DNA from: Diadophis punctatus similis
Taxonomy: Eukaryota > Chordata > Lepidosauria > Squamata > Dipsadidae
NCBI GenBank assembly: GCA_023053685.1
Contig: JALIGW010000062.1
Location: forward strand, 1,595,501 to 1,659,500
Direction: 5' to 3'
Length of the DNA: 64,000 bases
Below are positions 52,580-63,654 of the stretch, one piece after another; within the stretch, counting starts at the first letter, position 1, and the number at the start of each line of letters is the position of its first letter. The position numbers and the translations under genes were made by a program. The notes under the pieces are model-generated. The model saw only the letters and a program-made list of their open reading frames with translations. It was not told where the DNA came from and made no database searches.

Positions 52580-53090
52580 AGCATCTGTTTTATTTAGTGA
52601 CTAGAACAGGATGCAGTATTCCAAGTGTGGTTTTATCAGTGCAACATAAATCAGCACTAACACTTCACATGATCTTGATTCTAACCCTCTGTTCAGTGGT
52701 GGGTTCCTACTGGTGCGGTCCACTCTATCACACCAGTAGCGGCGGGCTAGTGATGTCATCAAGAGGTTACCGACCTGGTGCAGTCGGTTACCGGTGCCTA
52801 GGAGCCACCATCTTTTTTCGTGAAATTTTCGGCGATTTTTTGCTTCTGTGAGGGGGCGTGCGCGCGCGCAAGATTTCAGCGAGATTTCAGCGAGATTTCG
52901 GTGCAATTTTGCTTTCACGCATGCGCAGGAGCAAAATTGTGCAAGGGGATGCATATGCATAGCACATGCATGAACGAAATGTGGTGATGCACGCGCAGCG
53001 CACCGGTAGCAAGGTAAGTGAGCAACCCGCCCCTGCCTCTGTTGATACAGCCTAGAACTGCATTGGCTTTTTTGGCTGCTGCAGCACTTC
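52580..53090 (-). mobile_element. CR1 LINE fragment, minus strand, split by a MITE
   Basis: ATGCAGTATTCCAAGTGTGG to CATGATCTTGATTCTAACCC, then after the MITE ACAGCCTAGAACTGCATTGG. Collinear with 17862-20180. Confidence 0.82.
52694..53035 (+). mobile_element. hAT-like family F element, 342 bp, 8-bp TSD
   Basis: CAGTGGTGGGTTCCTACTGG to GAGCAACCCGCCCCTG with the exact duplication CCTCTGTT (52686-52693, 53036-53043). Interior contains GAGATTTCAGC repeats and a CACGCATGCGCAGG motif. Confidence 0.9.
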
Positions 53091-53415
53091 AATTCCCAGC
53101 TTCTCAACAATGGTCAGTTGCTGACTGGAGGATTCTGGGAGTTGAAGTTCACACTCTGGAGAATGCTGAATCTTAGCAAGGTTACCATAGAATTATGAAT
53201 ATTGTTAAGCAGGTTAGATTCTGAAGGCTCGCAGAGGCTTTGAGAAGTCTCAGGAAGGGCCAGGCTGTGCATTCCTTGTCAACAGTTGAAGGAAGAAGAT
53301 GCTCAGCTTGGGAGTGGCAGGGACAGTGGAGGGCAGGGCAGCCAATAGGGCAGATGTGGAGGAAATAGGAAGGGAAGCTGAAGTAAATGTGATGGGCTGC
53401 TAAGCACTCAGATTT
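53091..53415. other. small MITE remnant then unique sequence
   Basis: 53091-53175 (GGATTCTGGGAGTTGAAGTT) is a palindromic MITE remnant. The rest is not recognised. Confidence 0.4.
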
Positions 53416-53419
53416 AGGT

Positions 53420-53870
53420 GTTGAGACTCTAGAGAAAGTGCAGAGGAGAGCAACCAAGATGATTAGGGGACTGGAGGCTAAAACATATGATGAACGGTTG
53501 CAGGAACTGGGCATGGCCAGTCTAGTGAAGAGAAGGACCAGGGAAGACATGATAGCATCTTCCAATATCTGAGGGGCTGCCACAGAGAGAAGGGGGTCAA
53601 GCTATTTTCCAAAGCCCCCGAAGGCCAGACAAGGAATAATGGACGGAAACTGAAGAAGGAGAGATTCAACCTGGAAATAAGGAGGAATTCCCTGACCATA
53701 AGAACAATCAACCCATGGAACTGAAGTTTCCTTCAGAAGTTGTGGGTACTTCATCACTGGAGGCTTTCAAGAAGAGATTGGACTGCCATCTGTCAGAAAT
53801 GGTGTCGGGTCTCCTGCTTGGGCAGGAGGTTGGACTAGATGACCTCCAAAGTCCCTTCCAACTCTGTAAA
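53420..53870 (+). mobile_element. CR1 LINE 3' end
   Basis: GTTGAGACTCTAGAGAAAGT, AGAGCAACCAAGATGATTAG and the tail GGAGGTTGGACTAGATGACC; small deletions only. Confidence 0.9.
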
Positions 53871-53904
53871 TATGAGAAATCTAAGATCATGTGACTGTAG
53901 GGGT

Positions 53905-54005
53905 TCTGTAACTTCAAGGACTGGGCGTAAGTAAGTATTTATTCAGTGCTGCCATCATTTCTAGCAATCACTGGATGAATGGTTGTTAAGTGAGAACTAC
54001 CTGTA
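53905..54005 (+). mobile_element. family I TIR remnant
   Basis: GGATGAATGGTTGTTAAGTG then GAGAACTACCTGTAGT. Confidence 0.55.
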
Positions 54006-54227
54006 GTATATTTTGATTTTAGCAAGACTTTTGGCAAGTCTCATAGAGCAGCTTCCTGTTTAACAAAATGGTGGATCCACAGTTGGCTCAATGCTCATGC
54101 TTAAAGGGCCAATATACAGTAAATGGTGCCAAACTACTCGGAGAGATCTCTCATATGGCACAGGCTCTTTTTGATCCCGGTGCTGTTCAATGTTGTTATA
54201 AACGATGTGGATAAAGTTGTTGAGGGA

Positions 54228-54510
54228 ATCCCAAAGGTGCTTTTTCAGAAAGCAACTGGAGTTTCTTGTTTTTTCTTTTGAAGATGTTTCGCTTCTCATC
54301 TAAGAAGCTTCTTCAGCTCTGACTGGATGGTGGGGAATGGAAGGATTTATATTCCTTTCAGACAGCTGGTCCTTTGCATCCTTTTAGATGGTCACTGAAG
54401 CACTTGGAGGTTTACCTGTGTCCTCAGGGTCACCTGAGTGGTGCAAATGGTTCCTTGGGACAAAAGGTGCTTTGGGACAACCATGACCTGGATGACTGAG
54501 AATCTCTTTT
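54228..54510 (-). mobile_element. hammerhead-type repeat, minus strand, with short inverted plus tail
   Basis: 54228-54456 is the minus copy; reverse complement has CTGAAGA, GCTTCT, a changed loop, AGAAGC and GAAACATC. 54457-54510 (CTTTGGGACAACCATGACCT to CTGAGAATCTC) is the plus-strand tail. Confidence 0.78.
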
Positions 54511-54539
54511 GTCGAGGGAATGCTTACCAATGCTTACTC

Positions 54540-54790
54540 CACCTTGGTCAACTTGGAGCATTGCATTCAATTCTGCACAGTCCAGTTTGCAAAAGAAACT
54601 GTTAACCTGGAGCAAGAGCAGAGCAGAGCTGCCAAGGTAGTGAGAGATCTGGAAACTAAGTCCTGCAAGAAGCACAAGTCCTGGGTATGATAAGTTTGCA
54701 GAAGAGAAGGACAGGACGGCCGTCCTCAAATATCTGAAGGGCTGCCTGTCTGTAGAGGGTTCAGAATGATTGTAACTTGCTCCAGAGGAT
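54540..54790 (+). mobile_element. decayed CR1 LINE fragment
   Basis: ATTGCATTCAATTCTGCACA, GAGCAGAGCTGCCAAGG and GAAGGGCTGCCTGTCTGTAG follow CR1 order with many changes; an older copy. Confidence 0.6.
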
Positions 54791-54996
54791 AAGTTTACAA
54801 CTCAGGATGAAACTTCAAGGATGTCGATAAAGAGGAGCTGTCAATCAGTGGATCACGTTCTTCCCCTTCATGGAGTCTTTCAAACTGAGGCTGCAGAATC
54901 ATCTGGGGTGGCAAAGTGTACATTTAAAATGACAGAAAAGCTGGTTTTTTTAAAAAAAAAACATGATCTACTAACAAATGAAGAGACGGTCTTGCT

Positions 54997-55112
54997 CCCA
55001 GGGGTCTCCAGCCTCGACAATTTTACGATTTGTGGACTTCAACTCCCAGAATTCCTCAGCCAGCTGAAGCCCACAAGTTGTAAACTTGCCAAGGTTGGAG
55101 ACCCCTGTGCTA
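54997..55112. mobile_element. short palindromic MITE (GGGGTCTCCA ends)
   Basis: AGGGGTCTCCAGCCTCGACA and TGCCAAGGTTGGAGACCCCT form the inverted repeat, with CTTCAACTCCCAGAATTCC in the centre. TSD not clear. Confidence 0.65.
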
Positions 55113-55599
55113 GACAATATGTCAAGCGAGAGGGAGGGGCAGTGATGTATGATGGGAAAACTTTGGGAGTGGGAGACATTCAACATTGGAATTCAAGGCT
55201 GCTGCAGGCCTGCATTTCTCCCTCCCCTTTAGATACTGACCAGGCTTGGATTTATTTTATTGGGGAAATGTCATAGTGCTCCTTATTTAGTTAAAATATT
55301 ATCCCTGACAGAGGTTTGGGCAGCTTATTAGATTGTGTTTTTTTTTTAGAAAATTCTAAAGTACAAATGAACAACCTTCTACACCAGAGTAGCAATTAAA
55401 GAAACATAAAATTAGGCAGGCAATTGATACCCCGAAAGCCCCTTGCCTTGTACGAGGGAACGTTTTCTTCAAATGTCTCGGGAGAAACTTTCTTAGGAAA
55501 GGGTCCCTGGACTCTGGGGTGGCTGCCCAACGGCCCAGCTTCCCCCAGTCCCAACCAGCAGCATCCATGAGGGGGCAGGAGGTTAAAATAATAAGATGA
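55113..55599. other. unique sequence
   Basis: Nothing recognised. Confidence 0.4.
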
Positions 55600-55720
55600 G
55601 GAGGTGACTTCTTTTTTTGGTCACTACAATATAAAAAAAGATTTTGCGAAAGAGTGCAGAGAAGAGCAACAAAGAGGCTAAAACATACAATGAATGGTTG
55701 TATCAATTGGGAATACCTAG

Positions 55721-56458
55721 TGTTGGAAGAAAAATCGAGCTCCAGTTCCAAGCTGGGAGAAAAGTGCTGGAAACAAAATGGAGGCTGATTGGAAAGAAAG
55801 TTTAGTGATGAAGCAGAACCACACAGCTGGGACAGCTGACAAAATGGAGTTGAGGGTGAGTGGCTTTTTATACCTTCCTGATTCCTGTGGGGTCATGTAG
55901 GGGTCATCGCTGGCTCTATAGGCAAAAGGGGAAAGGCAAATCCTAGATGTTTGTCAAAGCTAATTTTGTCAATCGTTTCTTTGTTGCTTATTTAGAGTTT
56001 CTGTCCTGACCTAGTCTTTCTGAATGAATTACCAAATCTACATTTGGTAGCCGAGGTGGCGCAGTGGTTAAAAGCAGCACTGCAACCTATTTCAGCGACT
56101 GCTAGTTCAGCAGTTCAGCTGTTCAAATCTCACTAGGCTCAAGGTTGACTCAGCCTTCCATCCTTCCGAGGTGGGTAAAATGAGGACCCAGATTGTTGGG
56201 GGCAATATGCTGAACTCTGTAAACCGCTTAGAGAGGGCTGTAAAGCACAGTGAAGCGGTATATAAGTCTAAGTGCTATTGCTATTTCTAAAGCTGGCCTC
56301 CTCAGTTTCTGCTTGGGGCAGGGGAATTGGGGCTGGTTTCTGCCTCCCTTAAGGTTTTTCCCTATTCCTCCTTTAGGGGAAATATTCTATCCTGCCTTTT
56401 TAACATTCCCCAAAATATTTCATTCTCTAGAAGGGAGGGTGGGTGCTAACTTTCTACA
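55721..56458 (-). mobile_element. solo LTR family B, minus strand, with nested SINE and 4-bp TSD
   Basis: Ends TGTTGGAAG and CTTTCTACA; the exact duplication CTAG (55717-55720, 56459-56462) lies in CR1 sequence. A Sauria SINE at 56048-56286 is inserted in it. Host order is therefore CR1, then LTR, then SINE. Confidence 0.87.
56048..56286 (+). mobile_element. Sauria-type SINE
   Basis: TAGCCGAGGTGGCGCAGTGG head, GATTGTTGGGGGCAATATGC body and TATATAAGTCTAAGTGCTAT tail. Confidence 0.92.
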
Positions 56459-56490
56459 CTAGTTTAACAAAGAAAAGGACTCCCTTTACT

Positions 56491-56980
56491 GTCTCTCATT
56501 GCTTTCCTCAGTGTAACCAATCAGTTTCGTGCAAGATGTTTTCATGAAGGTCAGTCCAAGCGCAGGGTGGTATGCAGATCCCTCCTTCTTCCAGCTGGGT
56601 GACCTTGAGGCAGCATCTCCTGAAAGTACAGCATCTACTTTCTATTCCCCCCACTTCCTTCCCTCTCTCCACGATTCATGGCAATCTGTCACCACGTAGC
56701 AGCGAAGTACAGCAAGCCAAGGTGGCAGCTGACAGGTTGGCTCCAACCCATCTGAGCTTCTGAAAGAGCTTAAAGAACTGGTTCTGCCAGTTGGTTGCAG
56801 TTGAAACCAATGGAGCAGTTTCACATTGGGGGTGGTTGATAGATTAACAACAGATCCCATCCCTTCCCCTTCTCATCATATTATCACTTCTCATCTTTTT
56901 AGCTAGGTCGATTTCACAGTATTGTATTTATATTATTTATTATAATTTACACAATTTTATCTCTGTGTGTGTTTTGGTCA
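56491..56980. other. unique sequence
   Basis: Nothing recognised. Confidence 0.4.
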
Positions 56981-56984
56981 CATC

Positions 56985-57870
56985 CAGTTCTGGTCACCAC
57001 ACTATAAAAAAAAGATGTTGAGACTCTAGAAAGAGTGCAGAGAAGAGCAACCAAGAGGATTAGGGGACTGGAGGCTAAGCATACGATGAACGGTTTCAGG
57101 AACCAGGCATCTAGTGAAGAGAAGGACCAAGGGAGACATGATAGCAGTCTTCCAATATTTGAGGGGCTACCACAGAGAGGAGGGGGTCAAGCTGTTTTCC
57201 AAAGCACCCAAAGGCCAGACAAGGAATAATAGACGGAAACTGATCAAGGAGAGATTCAACCTAGAAATAAGGAAAACAATTTCTGACAGTGAGAACAATC
57301 AACCGATGGAAGAGAAGTTGCCTTCGGAAGTTGTGGGAGCTTCATCCCTGGAGGCTTTCAAGAAGAGACTGGACTGCCATCTGTCAGAAAAGGTGTAGGG
57401 CAGTGATGGCGAACCTTTTTTGGTTCGCGTGCCAAAAGGGGGGGGGAATGCGGGGATCACGTGTGTGCATGCCCACACCCATAATTCCATGCACCCCCGC
57501 ACATGCACGCATGACCCCCCTGCTGCCAGCATGCAATGGCACGCCCATTTTTCGCTCTCCCCAGGCTCCAGAGCCTTCCTAGGAGCCTGGGGAGGGCGAA
57601 AACGGCCTTCCCCACCCCCTATGGAGGCTGGAATCAGCCTGTTTCCTGACTCCCAGTGGGCCCAGAAGGCCCGAAAATCAGCCGGCCAGTGCACACATGC
57701 ACGCCGGACCTGAGCTTGCGTGCCCACCGATATGGCTCCACGTGCCACTTGTGGTACCTGTGCCATAGGTTCGCCATCACGGGTGTAGGGTCTCCTGCTT
57801 GGGTGGGGGTTTGGACTAGATGACCTACAAGGTCCCTTCCAATTAATCTGTTAATCTGTTAAATCTGTTA
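56985..57870 (+). mobile_element. CR1 LINE 3' end, split by an hAT-like element
   Basis: Continuous from CCAGTTCTGGTCACCACACT through the C-terminal frame (FQYLRGYHREEGVKLFSKAP at 57150) to the tail; 57783-57850 carries the final TTGGACTAGATGACCTACAA. Confidence 0.92.
57401..57782 (+). mobile_element. hAT-like family B element, 8-bp TSD
   Basis: CAGTGATGGCGAACC to GTTCGCCATCACGG, exact duplication GTGTAGGG (57393-57400, 57783-57790). Almost the same length and sequence as 891-1273. Confidence 0.92.
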
Positions 57871-58594
57871 ATATTGTAAACTGCCCAGAGTTACCGTGTG
57901 GCAAGGTAGATGGCTAATAAATTTTACAAACAAACAAAGAAATAAACAAATCACTGTAATTTGGTGACAACATTTGGAGGATTTGGAGAAGCAGAAAGTG
58001 TGGCTCATTGCTCCTCTTTGGACCTCTTGCTTAGACAGTTCCTATGTGCTGCGAGAGCCAGAAGCCGTGGCAGAGACTCTTCAGGTGTGCACATTACAGT
58101 CTCCAGCATCTGTTCCCTATGCAGCTCCAATACTGCTGATTTTGCTTCACGCCTTCGCAAACATGAAAGGCCCCGTGGCAATATCCGTAAATTAATGGCC
58201 TTATTTTGGGAATGCTCTTTGGCTCACTGGGTTGGCTGAAGAGGAGAGCTGCAAACAAATCGGCAGCAAGACACGGGCTCGTCTCCTGGAGGAGTTGGAA
58301 GCCAGCAGCTCATTAGCAAAAAGTTCATGGCGGTAATTTGTTAATCTCCCCTCCTATTATTCCAAGGGAATTACTTAGGACATCCATTACAGAAAAGGGG
58401 AAGAGAGAGAGAGAGAGGATAATTAAAACGCTTAAGTGTGAAAAGAGAAATGCAACAGTGTGTGTGTTGCTGGGCGACTTTTCTTCCCTCAGTTTGCTTT
58501 TCTTAAGCAATACACAAGCACAAAGCTTCTGCCATCCTCAACAAACACAACAGTTTGTTGTCCAGGCCCCCTGACTTTAGGAAATCAGGCACAA
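57871..58594. other. short L2-like tail (57871-57950) then unique sequence
   Basis: GTAAACTGCCCAGAGTTACC and TAATAAATTTTACAAAC resemble a LINE tail. After that nothing is recognised. Confidence 0.4.
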
Positions 58595-58636
58595 TATGAA
58601 AAATGGCTGCAGGATTTGGGTTTGATTGGTCTAAAG

Positions 58637-59812
58637 TAAGGTGACCAGACGTCCCGATTTTGGCGGGACAGACCCGCTTTTTAATCATTTGTCCCGCGTC
58701 CCGCCCGTCCTCTAAAAAGTCCCGATTTTTTAAAAGAATGCACGACTAGGGCATTCTTTCCAAAAATCGGCCTGCAGGCACTCGAGGACGGCCAGGTTGG
58801 GCCCAGCCGCAGGGGCAGCAGCAGCAGCAGCAGGCCCTCTCAAAATCGGGACGTCTGGTCACCTTAAAACACCCACCCATGCCTTTCTCTCTGCAAGGCG
58901 GGCGCGGAGAGATGACGTCGCTGCTGTCGGTGCCCCACGCTGATTGGCTGTTGAAGGGTGAGCGGCGGCGGCGACAGCAGCAAGCCGGGAGCACTCGCCC
59001 GGAATTGGAGTCAGCGAGCAGCTGGGCATCGGGGCTCTTCCCCCGCCTTCTCCATCCTCCAGGGTCGCCACTGCGGGGGTTCCGTCTCTCCGGTGGTGCC
59101 TGCGTTGGAAGGGAAGGGGGGGGAAAGAAAGGCAGCCTGCGGGGCTTGGCACGGCTGGGAGTTGCGAGGCGGCGTAGCAACCGGGCTGTTCCTCCGGGTG
59201 TGCTAAAGTGCTTGAGTTTTTTCTCTCTCACACACACATGCACAACCTTCCAACGACCGGGTCGGACTGGATCTCCCAGCACGACTTCCCGGTCGTTGGA
59301 AGGTTGTGCATGTGTGTGTGAGAGAGAAAAAACTCAAGCACTTTAGCACACCCGGAGGAACAGCCCGGTTGCTACGCCGCCTCGCAACTCCCAGCCGTGC
59401 CAAGCCCCGCAGGCTGCCTTTCCCCCCCTTCCCTTCCAACGCAGGCACCACCGGAGAGACGGAACCCCCGCAGTGGCGACCCTGGAGGATGGAGAAGGCG
59501 GGGGAAGAGCCCCGATGCCCAGCTGCTCGCTGACTCCAATTCCGGGCGAGCGCTCCCGGCTTGCTGCTGTCGCCGCCGCCACGCGTGAATGCGGTCCGCG
59601 GCGGGAAGCAAGTTCAAGCGACCCTCCACCGCTGCCGGCCTGCAACCCGGCGCCCCGTCCTGCCTGCCCCGCCCCGTGCCCCGTACTCAGCTCTTGACTT
59701 TTGCCCTCTGCGCATGCGCAGCGTTCTGCACATGCGCAGAGGGCAAAATTCAAATGGCGCCGAGGCGGGCCCGCCCCCCCGTCCCGCTTAAAAAAAAAAT
59801 CTGGTCACTTTA
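58637..59812 (-). mobile_element. 1,176-bp composite hAT-like family A element, inverted, 8-bp TSD
   Basis: Outer ends TAAGGTGACCAGACG and TCTGGTCACTTTA, exact duplication GTCTAAAG (58629-58636, 59813-59820). Same composite as 22109-23283 in the opposite orientation: the MITE is at 58637-58867, the giant hairpin at about 58965-59580 and the NRF1-like palindrome at 59700-59748. Differences between the copies are few. Confidence 0.93.
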
Positions 59813-59965
59813 GTCTAAAGAAAAGAAGAATTAGGGGAGACATAATAGCGGTCTTCCAGTATTTGAAGGGCTGCCACAAAGAAGAGGGAGGTCAAATTAT
59901 TCCACAAAGCACCACAAGGCAAGACAAGAAACAATGATTGGAAACTAACCAAAGAGAGAAGTATT

Positions 59966-60032
59966 ATTTATTTATTTATTTATTTTGTTATTCTTATATG
60001 CCGCCCAACTCCCGAAGGACTCAGGGCGGCAA
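59966..60032 (-). mobile_element. L2-type LINE 3' tail, minus strand
   Basis: (TTTA)n followed by TATGCCGCCCAACTCCCGAA and GGACTCAGGGCGGC is the complement of the L2 end at 52025-52090. Confidence 0.85.
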
Positions 60033-60172
60033 GTAACCTGGAATTAAGGAGAAACTTCCTAACAGTGAAGACAAAACCAGTGGAATGGCTTGCCACCAGA
60101 AGTTGTCGGTGTTCCAGCACTGGAGGGTTTCAAGAAGAGATTGGATAGCCATTTGCCCTGGATGGTATATGG

Positions 60173-60827
60173 CCGTGATGGCGAACCTATGGCACGCGTG
60201 CCACAGGTGGCACACGGAGCCATATTTGCCAACACGGGAGCCATTGCCGTAGATCAGCTCCACTTGATTTTTAGCTGGCCACTCCCCCCCTCCCCTCCCA
60301 GGAGTCTCCACGGCCCATTTTGAGGTAAGTAAAGGGCCTGGGGGGGGGGAGGCTGTTTTTGCCTTCCCCAGCCTCCAGGAAAGCCTCTGGAGGCTGGGGA
60401 GGGTGAAAAATGGGACTTCGGGTCCCACCGGAAGTCAGGAAATGGGCCGTTTCCTGCCTCCGGAGGGCCTCCAGGTGGGGGGGGGGGAAGGCCGTTTTTG
60501 CCCTCCCAAAGCTCCTAGAAAACGTCTGGAGGGTGAAAAACCGGACTTCCCATCCTACCGGAGTTGGGAAATGGGCCATTTCTGGCCTCTGGAGGGCCTC
60601 CAGGAGGGTGGGGAAGGTCGTTTATGCCCTCCCCAGGCTCCTATAAAGTCTCTGGAGCCTGGGGAGGACAAAGAACCCACCATGCCATCGTGTGCCAAAA
60701 GCAGGGGAATGGGGGGTTGCGCATGCTTGCGCGGGTGGGGCGCATTGAATTATGGGTGTGGGCATGCATGCAGCCCCCCGCACTCCCCGTTTTTGGTACA
60801 TGACCGCAGAAAGGTTAGCCATCACTG
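60173..60827 (+). mobile_element. hAT-like family B element, 655 bp
   Basis: CCGTGATGGCGAACCTATGG to AAAGGTTAGCCATCACTG. Flanks GTATATGG and GTATGGGG match at 7 of 8. Interior is a tandem of GGAGGCTGGGGAGGG-type blocks. Confidence 0.85.
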
Positions 60828-60965
60828 GTATGGGGTCTCCTGCTTGTTCAGGACTAGAAGCCCTCCAAAGTCCCTTGAACCCTATTATTTTATGTCTTAT
60901 GGCAAAGGTTCATCAGGGGGTTGGACTAGAAGACTTCCAAGGTCCCTTCCAATTTTGTTAATCTG

Positions 60966-61195
60966 ACTTTAACCCTTGACCTTCAGCCCAATCCACCTTG
61001 CAGGATTTCCTGGGTCCATCAGTTCATTTGCATACGGTGGTGATTTGGGTGATGGTTGTCATGGTGAAATCACTCATTGGTCAGATAATACAAAGGTTTG
61101 CATGAGTGGAAGACTTGTTAAAATGTTCCACACTCACACCTATTGGATTCTAATAGTTTGTTGACTTTTCATTGTGTTTGTTATGGGTAGTTGAC
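60966..61195. other. unique sequence
   Basis: Nothing recognised. Confidence 0.4.
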
Positions 61196-61485
61196 TTCTT
61201 CTTTTTGTGCATATCCGTCATCGGACATTGGCGATCATGTTGGCCATCCTATTTTTATCAACAGCTGCACAAAAAAGTGCTGCTGAGTTTTCCCAACCTA
61301 TCCCTTAAATTTGGAAGCCATGATGTTCTTCTTCTGCCTGGATCTCATTTGCCTTCAATCGTTCCCTGGGATGGCGGGTTTTTCTAGGTGTTGCATTACA
61401 TGTCCAAAATATTCTAAGTTTCGCTTTTTAATGGTTTTGATGATTTCCCTTGGCTTTCCCAGGTGGCTTAGTTGACACCTCAATG
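61196..61485 (-). mobile_element. BovB/RTE LINE C-terminal fragment, minus strand
   Basis: The minus strand reads PREIIKTIKKRNLEYFGHVM, then with frameshifts AALFCAAVDKNRMANMI, the conserved C-terminus of BovB/RTE reverse transcriptase. Sauria SINEs depend on BovB, so this is a remnant of their partner LINE. Confidence 0.75.
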
Positions 61486-61858
61486 CAGGGGTGGGTTCTA
61501 ACTTACCTCGCTGCCGGTTTGCTTCCTCCTGCGTCGCATGGCTGCGCCACATGGGCTCACACGTGCTTCGTGTACGCGCCCATGTGCAGTGCAAAAAAAA
61601 ATCAATTTTTTTTAAAAGCCAAAAACAAGATGGCAACGCATACGCAGTGGCGGAAAGTCGGCTTCTGCGCATGCACAGAAGAAAAAAACCCCAAAAAAAA
61701 TTCTGGGGAAAAATGCGGAAAAAAAAATTCTGAAAAAAAGATGGCGGCGCCCACGGATCAGCACCGACCGATCCAGTTTCGTGATGTCATTGTGACATCA
61801 CCAGCGGTTTGCTACCGGTTCAGGTGAACCGGTCCGAACCAGGAGGAACTCACCTCTG
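61486..61858 (+). mobile_element. hAT-like family F element
   Basis: CAGGGGTGGGTTCTAACTTA to GAGGAACTCACCTCTG. The flanks CCTCAATG and CCTCAACT match at 6 of 8. Inserted in the BovB remnant. Contains CTTCTGCGCATGCACAG and an A-rich run. Confidence 0.8.
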
Positions 61859-61866
61859 CCTCAACT

Positions 61867-62365
61867 GATTTATAGAGGACAGAACTGCCTGGAAGTTGAC
61901 CCTGTTATTTCTAAGTACTTCTTCCTGCTTGCCTTGCCAGATCAGCCCCTTGGTTTGCTTTGTGATGAAACAGATGGAATGACAGGTGGAGCCCAAAAGA
62001 AGAGCTCTTGGGATAAATCTCACTAATTACGGAGTGATGCCTGTCTGAAGGCTCACTCAAAGACTGGCTGAGATGACCACGGAAAGTCCCTTCTCTCCGC
62101 TTCAAGTGGGACTAGGCTGCCTTTCCATCTTCATCAAGACACTCTAGGCATAGCAGCAAGAACACTTGATGGTCTGCCATGAATAATTCACACCATCCTC
62201 TGTCAATAGAGACAATTGGATCGGAAGGGGCAGAGGGATGTAATTTCAGTAAATTTGTTTTGTAAATTTTGGATTCTTATAGATCTTGAGGACTGTGGAC
62301 AGGGATGAATACCGCTAACATGCCCCTGATTGTTTTTTTATCTTGCTGTTAAATAGGAAAGAATA
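61867..62365. other. unique sequence
   Basis: Nothing recognised. Confidence 0.4.
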
Positions 62366-62369
62366 AAAG

Positions 62370-62625
62370 ACCTTGAAGGCCAGACAAGGAATAATGGATG
62401 GAAACTGATCAAGGAGAGATTCAACCTGGAAATAAGGAGAAATTTCCTGACAGTGAGAGCAATCAACCGATGGAACAGAAGTTGCCTTCAGAAGTCGTGG
62501 GAGCTTCATCACTGGAGGCTTTCAAGAAGAGACTGGACTGCCATCTGTCAGAAATGGTGTAGGGCGGGGTGGGGGGTTGGACTAGATGACCTACAAGGTC
62601 CCTTCCAACTCTGTTATTCTATATA
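62370..62625 (+). mobile_element. CR1 LINE 3' end
   Basis: AGGCCAGACAAGGAATAATG, ACCTGGAAATAAGGAG and the tail GGGTTGGACTAGATGACCTA. Confidence 0.9.
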
Positions 62626-63080
62626 TACCTTCCCATGGTTAAGAGAGGTGATCAAATATTCTCTGTGGGGGTGGGATCTGTTCCACCCTAAAAATAGTAA
62701 TGATTATTGAAAAAAAATCCTCCCTTGACCCAGAGGTGGGTGGTGTCATTGCAGACAATTCATTTGTCAGGAAGAGGATTAGAAGAGTGTGACCTTGTCG
62801 CTCCAAGAGATATCTGGATGATACAAATTATTCTGGACCCATTTCAGTCAAGCTTTTGAGTTGGAAAAGAGAGCAATGCTGAATTGATCACGTTGGTGGA
62901 TGACCTATACAGGAAACTGGATGGGATAAGGGTAGACCTCTTGAAATTCCTGTTGACTTTCAAAGTATTGAAAGTAGAATCTTTCAGGACCATCTAATTA
63001 AATGAGATTTCAAGGGCAGTGATGTGTTTCTTTCTCTCAGGCCCAGTGATACCTGGAACCATGGTTTGATAGCTTCATTG
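62626..63080. other. unique sequence
   Basis: Nothing recognised. Confidence 0.4.
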
Positions 63081-63089
63081 AGTTCCATG

Positions 63090-63330
63090 CAGAGGTGGGT
63101 TTCAGCAGGTTCTGACCAGTTCTGGAGAACCAGTAGTGGAAATTTTGAGTAGTTTGGAGAACCGGTAAATACCACCTCTGAAAGGCCCCTGCCCTGCCCC
63201 CGTCTGTTCTCTGCCTCCCGAGTCCCAGCTGATCGGGAGGAAATGGGGATTTTGCAGTATCCTTCCCCTGCCATGCCCACCAAGCCACACCCACAGAACT
63301 GGTAGTAAAAAAAATTGAATCCCACCACTG
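63090..63330 (+). mobile_element. MITE family E, 241 bp, 8-bp TSD
   Basis: CAGAGGTGGGTTTCAGCAGG to TTGAATCCCACCACTG, exact duplication GTTCCATG (63082-63089, 63331-63338). It defines the family ends. Confidence 0.93.
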
Positions 63331-63339
63331 GTTCCATGG

Positions 63340-63654
63340 CTGTTCTTTGGTTACCCCAAATGGCTGGGGATATCACCTGGAGCTCTATTTCTCCTTACTG
63401 TCCAATTCCAAGGAAGCAGATATTAATTTTCCTCAAGGTGAATTAATTCCAGCATGATCTGGATGAGGCAAGATAAGCTGTTTTCTTCCATTTGGGGGGA
63501 TTCCTTCATAAGAAGCATGGAGAAGGATGGATGATCCTCTCACATTACAAATTTAGTATGCATATGCATATCCTTTTCTGGTTTTGCAAATCAGCTCATG
63601 TAAGAAATATAGTGAACCGCCCAACATTGGGTGGCTGGAGACACAAATTAATTT
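63340..63654. other. unique sequence
   Basis: Nothing recognised. Confidence 0.4.

Larger units (their letters stand above)
55600..56490 (+). mobile_element. CR1 LINE fragment, split by a solo LTR
   Basis: 55610-55720 (GAGTGCAGAGAAGAGCAACA, GAATGGTTGTATCAATTGGG) resumes at 56459 with CTAGTTTAACAAAGAAAAGG. Confidence 0.75.
58595..60965 (+). mobile_element. CR1 LINE 3' end with three nested insertions
   Basis: CR1 occupies 58595-58636, 59813-59965, 60033-60172 and 60828-60965, collinear throughout: GGCTGCAGGATTTGG, GGGGAGACATAATAGCGGTC, GAATTAAGGAGAAACTTCCT, GGTCTCCTGCTTG. Removing the insertions restores an ordinary 5'-truncated CR1. Confidence 0.9.
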
